Shown: positions 1 through 10,573 of the stretch, one piece after another
Numbering within the stretch: position 1 is the first letter of the stretch
How the letters are laid out: each line of letters opens with the position of its first letter
Assembly (NCBI GenBank): GCA_035626395.1
Contig: DASPNR010000044.1
Span: 1-64,000, forward strand
Source: Candidatus Limnocylindrales bacterium
GTDB taxonomy: Bacteria > Desulfobacterota > Binatia > UBA1149 > CAITLU01
Direction of reading: 5' to 3'
DNA length: 64,000 nucleotides
Position numbers and translations under genes: made by a program
The notes under the pieces: model-generated
The model's input: only the letters and a program-made list of their open reading frames with translations
What the model was told of the DNA's origin: nothing
The model's database searches: none

Positions 1-938
<938 letters not shown>

Positions 939-1050
939 GAGCAGATGGTACCCGAAGGCACCACCTACACCTTGAAGAAAAGACGAGGATCCTTCTCGTA
1001 GGCTGTACGGCTCGTCACGGCCGAAGCCGTTTCGAGTCCGTCGCTATTCA

Positions 1051-1064
1051 GTTTTCAAAGACCA
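1051..1064 (-). promoter_or_regulatory. boxA-like element in the rrn leader
   Basis: On the minus strand the leader reads TGGTCTTTGAAAAC between the rrn promoter and the 16S 5' end. This resembles the TGCTCTTT core of the Nus-factor antitermination boxA and the CTTTGAAAACTGAATA stretch found in many rRNA leaders. Position and orientation fit that role. NusB, a boxA-binding protein, is encoded at 36384-36818. Confidence 0.45.
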
Positions 1065-1087
1065 GATGCCTTGCGGCGAGACGCTGG

Positions 1088-1116
1088 TGTATAGGGAGGC
1101 CGGATTTCGGAGTCAA
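1088..1116 (-). promoter_or_regulatory. rrn promoter, sigma70 type
   Basis: Minus strand: -35 TTGACT (1111-1116), a 17-base spacer, -10 TATACA (1088-1093). It lies between the tyrS stop codon and the 16S 5' end and gives a leader of about 140 nt. It is the best match to a housekeeping promoter in the window. Confidence 0.75.
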
Positions 1117-1128
1117 GTTTCGCCGACA

Positions 1129-2340
1129 TCATTTCCCGTCTTTTTTCGGGGAGAACGAAATCCGCGCGATCCTGCGCTTTCCCACCTCGACGACAACCGC
1201 CCCTTGCGCCGGAATCTCCGACTCGGGATCGGTGACGCGCTGGCCGTCCAATCGAACGGCGCCCTGCTGCACCAACCTCCGGGCCTCACCGCGCGATGCG
1301 GCCAGCCCGGACTCCTGAAGCAGGCGACATATCCAGACGCTCGCTCCAGGGTCTTCCCAAGTAATCCCTGGGATGTCCGTTGGCAACTCGGAACGTTGAA
1401 ATCTTCGCTCGAAAGCGGCCCGCGCCGCCCCGCCTGCATGCGTCCCATGGAAACGTGCGACCATTTCCTCCGCCAAACGCTTCTTGGCCTCCATAGGGTG
1501 CACGTCGCCAGCGGCCACCTGCCGGAGGTAGTCTGCCGGTGCATCGCTCAACAACTCGTAGAAACGCATCATCAACGGATCGCTGATCGACATGATGGCG
1601 CCAAACATCTGATCGGGCGTATCGGTGACGCCGATGGCATTGCCGAGGCTCTTGCTCATTTTGTTCTGCCCGTCGAGGCCCTCGAGCAGCGGCATCGTCA
1701 GCACCACCTGCGGCGGCTGCCCATCGCTCCGCTGCAGATCACGCCCCACGAGCAGGTTGAACTTCTGATCGGTTCCACCGAGCTCCACATCCGCCTTGAG
1801 CACCACGGAGTCGTAGCCCTGGATCATCGGGTAGAGCAGCTCGTGGATCCCGATCGGGCGGTGCTCGGCATAGCGCTTCGAGAAGTCGTCGCGCTCGAGC
1901 ATACGCGCAACCGTGTGCTGCGCGGCCAACCTCAAAAGCCCGTCGGCGCCGAGGGAGTCCATCCATTCGCTGTTGCGGCGCATCTCCACGCGCTCGAGGT
2001 CGAGGATCTTCCCGGCCTGCTCCCGGTACGTCCGTGCGTTTGCCTCGATGGCGTCTCGCGACAGGACCGGCCGGGTCTCGGAACGGCCGGTCGGGTCTCC
2101 GATGCGAGCCGTGAAGTCGCCGATGAGAAATACGACCTGATGTCCGAGCTGCTGGAACTGTCGCAGCTTCTGGAGGAGCACCGTGTGCCCCAGATGCAGG
2201 TCCGCCGAGGTCGGGTCGAATCCTGCCTTGATGCGGAGAGGCCGGCCGAGCGCCAGCTTCTCCCTCAGTGCTTGCTCCTCGATGATTTCGACCGCTCCGC
2301 GACGGATCACCGCGAGTTGCTGCTCGATGTCCTGCCTCAT
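1129..2340 (-). CDS. tyrS: tyrosyl-tRNA synthetase
   Basis: Charges tRNA-Tyr with tyrosine in the cytoplasm. The 403-residue protein has the class I signatures HLGH (residues 49-52) and KMSKS (227-231), the tyrosine-pocket stretch around YPMIQGYDSVVLKADVELGG (170-189), and a C-terminal S4 RNA-binding domain from about residue 335. Length and the long N-terminal extension before HLGH fit the TyrZ/TyrS2-type bacterial enzyme. The ATG overlaps the stop of the upstream cyclo-ligase gene as ATGA, so the two are translationally coupled. The rrn promoter follows directly downstream. Confidence 0.96.
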   Translation of the reverse strand: MRQDIEQQLAVIRRGAVEIIEEQALREKLALGRPLRIKAGFDPTSADLHLGHTVLLQKLRQFQQLGHQVVFLIGDFTARIGDPTGRSETRPVLSRDAIEANARTYREQAGKILDLERVEMRRNSEWMDSLGADGLLRLAAQHTVARMLERDDFSKRYAEHRPIGIHELLYPMIQGYDSVVLKADVELGGTDQKFNLLVGRDLQRSDGQPPQVVLTMPLLEGLDGQNKMSKSLGNAIGVTDTPDQMFGAIMSISDPLMMRFYELLSDAPADYLRQVAAGDVHPMEAKKRLAEEMVARFHGTHAGGAARAAFERRFQRSELPTDIPGITWEDPGASVWICRLLQESGLAASRGEARRLVQQGAVRLDGQRVTDPESEIPAQGAVVVEVGKRRIARISFSPKKDGK

Positions 2341-2963
2341 CTCTCAACCGCTCTCCTTGCAGCGGAACCAGGGCTGCCGTCGCAGCGGTGGATGCCGTCA
2401 TCCGTCACCAGCGCGTCGACCGGAAGGTCATGGACGGCGGCCGGTACCCCCGGCACGATCTGCTCGAGGAACGCGACGCCGATCGCAACCAGACCGGCGG
2501 GCCGCCGCGCCAGAATACGATCGTAGAAGCCGGAGCCGCGTCCGAGGCGGTTGCCGCGCAGATCGAATGCCCTGCCCGGCACAACCAGCACGCCCTGCCC
2601 CGGCGGAAGCTCACCGGCAGCGCCACCCATGGGCTCGAGCACGCCGAGCACGTCACGGTGCAACGGCGAGCACGGCCGCCACTGCGCGAACAGCAGCCTC
2701 TGTCCCTGAAGCACCGGCAGCAGCAATGGTTTGCCGGCCACGACCGCCTCCGCGAGCACCAGGTCCACGCGCACTTCGTCGGCGAGGGAAACGTAGCCGG
2801 CAACGAACGAAGCGGCCGCGAATTCCGGCGTGCGCGTCAAGTGCTCGCTGATCTCGTGCCCGCGTCGCACCGCGTCGCTGGCCTGGATCGCTTGCAGCCG
2901 GCGCTGAATTTCGCGGCGAAAGCGCCGCTTGGACTCGGCGATCTGGGGGTCCTGCTGGCCCAC
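2337..2963 (-). CDS. 5-formyltetrahydrofolate cyclo-ligase
   Basis: Converts 5-formyl-THF to 5,10-methenyl-THF using ATP, returning a storage or inhibitory folate to one-carbon metabolism. The family signatures are present: a basic N-terminal helix (SKRRFRREI), the glycine-rich region VLVVPGRAFD, and GRGSGFYDR, the counterpart of the GYGGGYYDR loop. The GTG at 2963 gives 208 residues, near family length. An upstream TTG at 3056 is open but would overlap zapA by 68 nt. A neighbouring zapA is classic for this gene, but there is no room here for the 6S RNA that often lies between them. It overlaps tyrS by 4 nt. Confidence 0.88.
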   Translation of the reverse strand: MGQQDPQIAESKRRFRREIQRRLQAIQASDAVRRGHEISEHLTRTPEFAAASFVAGYVSLADEVRVDLVLAEAVVAGKPLLLPVLQGQRLLFAQWRPCSPLHRDVLGVLEPMGGAAGELPPGQGVLVVPGRAFDLRGNRLGRGSGFYDRILARRPAGLVAIGVAFLEQIVPGVPAAVHDLPVDALVTDDGIHRCDGSPGSAARRAVER

Positions 2964-2988
2964 GGCAAAGCCGCTACCGGCTCGCAGG

Positions 2989-3273
2989 TCAGCGGGGGGA
3001 GGTCTTTTCGACCGTCTGCGCGACTTCGTCGGCAAGGCGATCGAGCGCCGCGTCAACGTGTTCCTGCAGACGCTTGAGCTTATGGAAGTCGTCGGCGATA
3101 CGCAGGGCCGCCAGGACCGCCACGTTCATGGACGTGATGCCGCGCTGTCCGCGCCCGATCTCGCGCATCTGCTCATCGACGTAGCCGGCGAGGCTGCGCA
3201 TGTAGTCTTCGTCTTCGTCCGTACGGACGCGAAGGCGCTGCCCCGCGACGTCGAGTTCGATCTCCCGTTTCAT
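2989..3273 (-). CDS. zapA: cell division protein ZapA
   Basis: The 94-residue protein matches ZapA, which cross-links FtsZ filaments at the Z-ring. It has the N-terminal beta-strand segment (IELDVAGQRLRVRTDEDEDY), the conserved helix entry (LAGYVDEQMREI), and the MNVAVLAALRIADDFHKL core leading into a C-terminal coiled coil. Its ATG overlaps the stop of the upstream coiled-coil gene (ATGA). The pairing with a small coiled-coil gene upstream and the folate cyclo-ligase downstream is a common arrangement. Confidence 0.9.
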   Translation of the reverse strand: MKREIELDVAGQRLRVRTDEDEDYMRSLAGYVDEQMREIGRGQRGITSMNVAVLAALRIADDFHKLKRLQEHVDAALDRLADEVAQTVEKTSPR

Positions 3274-3539
3274 GACTCTTCTTCGGCGGCGGATTCGGCC
3301 TCGGGCGGCTGCGCAACTTCCGTCAGTCGATCCAGCCGCTTGATGACCGCGTCGATACGCTTGCGGGTCTCGGCGCGCTCGCTCTTGTAACGGAAATTCT
3401 GCGCCTTCAGCTTCTCGATCTCTTCGCGGCTCTTGCTCAGCGCCGCCGCCAGTTGGCCCGCGCGAGTCGAGGCTTGTCCGTGCTGGGAAAGGAGCCGCCG
3501 GAGGTTTTCCTCGAGGCGCTGTAAACCCTTGGATTCCAT
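3270..3539 (-). CDS. small ZapB-like coiled-coil protein
   Basis: 89 residues, almost entirely a charged coiled coil (about residues 5-72) with a Glu-rich tail. It resembles ZapB-type cell-division proteins that partner ZapA in the same operon. Assignment rests on size, heptad character and the 4-nt overlap with zapA, since such short coiled coils carry little family-specific signal. It is the first gene after a good promoter at 3580-3609, so it heads the zapB-zapA-cyclo-ligase-tyrS unit. Confidence 0.7.
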   Translation of the reverse strand: MESKGLQRLEENLRRLLSQHGQASTRAGQLAAALSKSREEIEKLKAQNFRYKSERAETRKRIDAVIKRLDRLTEVAQPPEAESAAEEES

Positions 3540-3549
3540 GGAGTTAGGT

Positions 3550-3573
3550 CCAAGTTGCTCAGTTGCGACTTGG
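3550..3573. repeat. 24-bp imperfect inverted repeat in the zap leader
   Basis: CCAAGT-T-GC, a 6-base centre, GC-G-ACTTGG. The arms pair over eight of nine positions. It lies at or just after the expected transcript start of the promoter at 3580-3609 and 11 bases before the first gene. It could be a 5'-terminal mRNA hairpin or an operator. Confidence 0.5.
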
Positions 3574-3579
3574 AGTCGG

Positions 3580-3609
3580 AGTGTAAGGTTTTGCAGGTCC
3601 CGGAGTCAA
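3580..3609 (-). promoter_or_regulatory. promoter of the zapB-zapA-fau-tyrS unit
   Basis: Minus strand: -35 TTGACT (3604-3609), an 18-base spacer, -10 TACACT (3580-3585). The expected start near 3573 leaves a leader of about 34 nt before the coiled-coil gene. The rest of 3540-3655 shows no gene. Confidence 0.6.
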
Positions 3610-3655
3610 ACGCGCGAGCAGCGGCGACGACAGCGATTGTGCGTGCAATCGCCGC

Positions 3656-7237
<3,582 letters not shown>

Positions 7238-7287
7238 CTCAACCTCTCCTCCCGCCCTCGCCGGCCATCGAACCACGAAGACGCGGT

Positions 7288-7317
7288 AGTATCCCACGCT
7301 GCTTCAAAATGAGTCAA
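7288..7317 (-). promoter_or_regulatory. smc promoter
   Basis: Minus strand: -35 TTGACT (7312-7317), an 18-base spacer, -10 GATACT (7288-7293). It lies between the HNH nuclease stop (7392) and the smc GTG (7237), giving a leader of about 45 nt. Confidence 0.6.
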
Positions 7318-7391
7318 GGTTTCTGCACAACGCACAGCGGGGCTGCGCAGAGGCGGGCACAAGATGTTGAGGTTGCGATCGGCAGCGGGTC

Positions 7392-8015
7392 TCAATCCGA
7401 ATCGAGCTCGACGTTCCAGTAGGCGGTGTCGATGGCACTCAGGAACGGCTTCCACTCCCGATAGCCGGCGGCACCGAGCTGCTTGGTGATGAAAGGAGTC
7501 CACTCCGGCCGGCTCGGCGTCCGGATCAGCCGCATGCCGGCTTCCTCGGGCCCGCGGCCTCCCTTGCGCCGGTTGCAGTCGATGCACGAGCAGACCACGT
7601 TTTCCCAGGTGGTTCGGCCGCCGCGCCATCTCGGCACCACGTGATCAAGGTTCAGATCGTTGCGTGGGAAGCGCCGGCCGCAGTACTGGCAGGTGCTGGC
7701 GTCGCGGACGAAGATGTTGTGCCGGCTGAACCGTACTCTGCGGCGCGGCATGCGATCGAAGGACACCAGCAGGATCACGCGCGGGATCCGTACCATGCCG
7801 TCGATCATCCCGACGGCCTCGAAGCCGGACGTGGAAAGCTCGGACCAGGAAGAGAAGTCGAACGTGCGATATTGCTCGTCGACGGCCCGCGCCACCCCGC
7901 GATACAGCAGGGAGAACGCCCGCCGCACGGTCGTGACGTGGATCGGCAGATAGGCCTTGTTGAGGACGAGGCTCTTTCCGGTCAGTGCCGGCGCCAAGCA
8001 AGCCGCGACTGCCAT
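7392..8015 (-). CDS. HNH endonuclease family protein
   Basis: 207 residues. The central part holds a zinc-finger HNH nuclease fold: CQYCG, then LDHVVPRWRGG with the catalytic His, then ENVVCSCIDCNRRKGGR with the second Cys pair. The N-terminal half (LVLNKAYLPIHVTTVRRAF) is typical of the stand-alone HNH proteins widespread in free-living bacteria. Their cellular role is unknown to me; they are not restriction enzymes with an obvious methylase, and no methylase is nearby. The start ATG has no Shine-Dalgarno, and a TTGACT promoter ends 6 bases before it, so the mRNA may be leaderless. Confidence 0.85.
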   Translation of the reverse strand: MAVAACLAPALTGKSLVLNKAYLPIHVTTVRRAFSLLYRGVARAVDEQYRTFDFSSWSELSTSGFEAVGMIDGMVRIPRVILLVSFDRMPRRRVRFSRHNIFVRDASTCQYCGRRFPRNDLNLDHVVPRWRGGRTTWENVVCSCIDCNRRKGGRGPEEAGMRLIRTPSRPEWTPFITKQLGAAGYREWKPFLSAIDTAYWNVELDSD

Positions 8016-8021
8016 TGGACG

Positions 8022-8049
8022 AGGCTACCAGCGAGAGGGGGGCAGTCAA
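8022..8049 (-). promoter_or_regulatory. HNH gene promoter (leaderless candidate)
   Basis: Minus strand: -35 TTGACT (8044-8049), a 16-base spacer, -10 TAGCCT (8022-8027). Six bases separate the -10 from the ATG at 8015, so transcription would begin at or next to the start codon. Confidence 0.5.
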
Positions 8050-8060
8050 GGCGGAAACCT

Positions 8061-8089
8061 CAGCGTTGACGCATTGATACACAACGCTG
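8061..8089. promoter_or_regulatory. 8-bp inverted repeat, operator candidate between divergent genes
   Basis: CAGCGTTG (8061-8068), 13 bases, CAACGCTG (8082-8089). The arms are perfect, with centres 21 bp apart (two helical turns), as expected for a dimeric regulator. It sits just upstream of the HNH -35 box and upstream of rng. No local regulator gene is obvious. Confidence 0.45.
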
Positions 8090-8231
8090 TCGTGATAGGT
8101 TCCGGCTTCTGCGCCCTCGGTGGCGCCGCCTCGGACCGCACCCATGGTTGGCGACACAGCCGGCGTTCCCTACCTGCACGGGAAACGGAGCGGCCGGGGC
8201 CGGTCCTGTCCGAGAGTCTTGGAGTCCCGTT

Positions 8232-9734
8232 TTGCGCAAACAGATCATCATCAACTCCAATCCGAACGAAGTGCGGGTCGCACTGCTGGAGAACGGCATT
8301 CTTGCCGAGGTCCACATCGAGCGAGCTTCCGAGGAGGCGGCGGCCGGCAACATCTACAAGGGCCGCGTGCTGCGGGTCCTGCCCGGCATGCAGGCGGCGT
8401 TCGTGGACATCGGCCTCGAGAAGGCTGCGTTCCTTCACGCGTCCGACGTGATCACGGGCGAGCCCACGGCGGTCGACGAGGCCGCCGACGACCCAGGCTA
8501 CGATCACGAGCGGCCCATGCGCGGCCATGCTCCCATCGAGACGCGCCTTCGCCGCGGCGACGAGGTCGTCGTGCAGATCGCCAAGGAGCCGATGGGCACC
8601 AAGGGCGCACGCATCACGATGCACGTCTCGCTGCCGGGGAAGTATCTCGTCTACATGCCGTTCGGCGATCTGGTCGGTGTATCCAAGCGAATCGGCGATG
8701 ACCGCGAGAGGCGACGCCTGCGCGACATCATCTCGAGCGCTCAACCCGGCGCCGGCGGCATCATCGCCCGGACAGCCTGCCAGAACCTGCCGAAGAGCGA
8801 CATCGTCGATGACATTCGCGGTCTCGAGGAGACGTGGCGGACGATTCAGGCGAAGGGACAAAAGGCAACGGCGCCCGCGCTTCTCCATGCCGACCTCGAT
8901 CTGGTGCTGCGCAGCGTGCGCGACATGCTTTCGCCGGATGTCGATCAGATCGTCGTCGATTCCGACGCCGACTTTGACCGCACGCGCGACTACGTCGCCG
9001 CGTTCATTCCGGCTCTGGCCGAGCGCGTCGAGCGCTATCGCGATACCGAGCCGATCTTCGACCGCTACGGCGTAGAGGAACAGATCAGCCGCGCCATCGA
9101 GCCGAAGGTGTGGTTGAAGTCCGGCGGGTACCTGGTGATCGATCAGGGCGAAGCGCTGACGATGATCGACGTGAACACGGGACGCTACGTCGGCAAGAAG
9201 AGCCAGGAAGAAACGGTCCTGAAGACGAACCTCGAAGCCGTCGAGGAGATCGTCTGCCAGCTGCGGCTGCGAAACATCGGCGGCATCATCATCCTCGACC
9301 TCATCGACATGGACGATGCCGGGCACCGCAAGCTCGTCTCCGATACGCTGGAGGCGGCACTGGCGCGGGACAAGGCGCGCACGAGCATCCTCCGCATCTC
9401 CGAGCTCGGGCTGATCCAGATGACGCGCAAGCGGACGCGCGAGAACCTCGAGCGTCTCCTGTCCGCACCATGTCCCTACTGCGACGGCAGGGGACGAGTG
9501 AAGTCGGTGCCGACCGTGGCGTCCGAGATTCTGCGAGCGATCCAGCGCGAAGTCGCACGCACGCCGGCCTCGCGCGCTCGCGTCACCGTCCGCGCCAACA
9601 GGGACGTCATCTCCTACCTCTTCAATGATGAAGAGGATTCCATCCGTACGTTGCAGGATCGCCTGGGCCGCGGTGTCGTGCTCAAGGTGGCCGAGAACTA
9701 TCACCAAGAGCAGTACGACGTCGTCGCCGCCTGA
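8232..9734 (+). CDS. rng: ribonuclease G (RNase E/G family)
   Basis: An endoribonuclease that processes rRNA 5' ends and mRNA. It has an N-terminal S1-type domain (AGNIYKGRVLRVLPGMQAAFVDIGL), the RNase H-like/DNase I-like catalytic region with GGYLVIDQGEALTMIDVNTG and NIGGIIILDLIDM, and the zinc-link CPYCDGRG near residue 410. The chosen start is the TTG at 8232, because it begins RKQIIINSNPNEVRVALLE as in RNase G and follows GGAG with 7-base spacing. An ATG at 8148 is open but adds 28 unrelated residues. Length (500) fits RNase G, not the longer RNase E. Confidence 0.93.
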   Translation: MRKQIIINSNPNEVRVALLENGILAEVHIERASEEAAAGNIYKGRVLRVLPGMQAAFVDIGLEKAAFLHASDVITGEPTAVDEAADDPGYDHERPMRGHAPIETRLRRGDEVVVQIAKEPMGTKGARITMHVSLPGKYLVYMPFGDLVGVSKRIGDDRERRRLRDIISSAQPGAGGIIARTACQNLPKSDIVDDIRGLEETWRTIQAKGQKATAPALLHADLDLVLRSVRDMLSPDVDQIVVDSDADFDRTRDYVAAFIPALAERVERYRDTEPIFDRYGVEEQISRAIEPKVWLKSGGYLVIDQGEALTMIDVNTGRYVGKKSQEETVLKTNLEAVEEIVCQLRLRNIGGIIILDLIDMDDAGHRKLVSDTLEAALARDKARTSILRISELGLIQMTRKRTRENLERLLSAPCPYCDGRGRVKSVPTVASEILRAIQREVARTPASRARVTVRANRDVISYLFNDEEDSIRTLQDRLGRGVVLKVAENYHQEQYDVVAA

Positions 9735-9742
9735 GGAACCCG

Positions 9743-10573
9743 ATGCGTACGTTTCCGTGGTTGACAGGATTGGTGTGCGCGGTCGCGGTCACGGTGGCGA
9801 CTCCGGCGCCGGTAGCGGCCGGCACGATCGGCTTTCGCATCGATGCCGAGGTGACGGCAGGAGAAGAGGTTCGCGTCAAGGTCACCGCCACCCACACCGG
9901 CGATGAGAACGCCACGGAGGTGTATCCCGAAGTCTCCCTGCTCGATCGCAAGGCGGAGGGTGAGAAGCTCCCGACGCTCGCCGCGGGAGCCAAGCACGTC
10001 TGGGAGCTGAACATCCCGGGGCCGCCGCTGCCGAAGGGGGCCTACGTCGTGGCCATCCGCCTGCGGTACGCCGACCTCAATGGATATCCGTTCGAAGCCC
10101 TGAGCACCGTGCAGGCCCTCGTCAGCGCCAAGGCCGGCAGCAAGGTCTCGGGCGCGTTCCGCATCCCGAAGATGTCGCCAGACGACAAGGTCGTCGGCAC
10201 GCTCGCGCTGCGCCGGCCGCCTGCACGCAAATCCAGTACGTTCGAGGGTTCGATCCTGGCGCCGTCCGGGCTCGAAGTCTCGCCGGAACGCTTTCCGGTG
10301 ATGTTCGATGAAGCCGGCAACGCTTCGGTCCAACTCACGATCAACAACAAGAAGCTGCTCCCGGGGACCTCCGTCAACATCTTCGCGCTCATCACCGGCA
10401 ACGATGACGGGCTGCGGCAGACCGACACGATCCGCGGCACCGTCAGCGTCGGAGCCGCGGTCGCACGCGTGAGCAAGGTGACGTTCTACGGCGCGGCGGC
10501 GGCGCTGGCAGGCCTCTGGGTGCTGCTGGAGATCGCAGCGCTGCTCTACGACAGGACAAAGGGCTCGAGATGA
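9743..10573 (+). CDS. exported protein with C-terminal membrane anchor, function unknown
   Basis: 276 residues: a cleavable-type signal peptide (about 1-26, ending PVAAG), a predicted beta-rich extracytoplasmic domain, and a C-terminal hydrophobic segment (about 247-268) followed by a short basic tail, so it is probably anchored with its bulk outside. I do not recognise the family. It follows rng by 8 bases, with GAGGA over the rng stop as ribosome site, and overlaps the next gene as ATGA. It probably works with that large membrane protein. Confidence 0.75.
   Translation: MRTFPWLTGLVCAVAVTVATPAPVAAGTIGFRIDAEVTAGEEVRVKVTATHTGDENATEVYPEVSLLDRKAEGEKLPTLAAGAKHVWELNIPGPPLPKGAYVVAIRLRYADLNGYPFEALSTVQALVSAKAGSKVSGAFRIPKMSPDDKVVGTLALRRPPARKSSTFEGSILAPSGLEVSPERFPVMFDEAGNASVQLTINNKKLLPGTSVNIFALITGNDDGLRQTDTIRGTVSVGAAVARVSKVTFYGAAAALAGLWVLLEIAALLYDRTKGSR

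Noticed and set aside
1066..2526. A 486-codon + strand frame across tyrS
   Set aside because: Antisense to an unmistakable tyrosyl-tRNA synthetase.
2964..3056. 6S RNA expected between zapA and the folate cyclo-ligase gene
   Set aside because: There is no intergenic space here and no 6S-like hairpin was seen.
7392..8015. Restriction enzyme or homing endonuclease
   Set aside because: The HNH protein is a stand-alone type without methylase, intron or intein context.
8046..9707. A 553-codon frame antisense to RNase G
   Set aside because: It mirrors a clearly real gene, has no recognisable domain or ribosome site, and its composition is that of a reverse-complement shadow.
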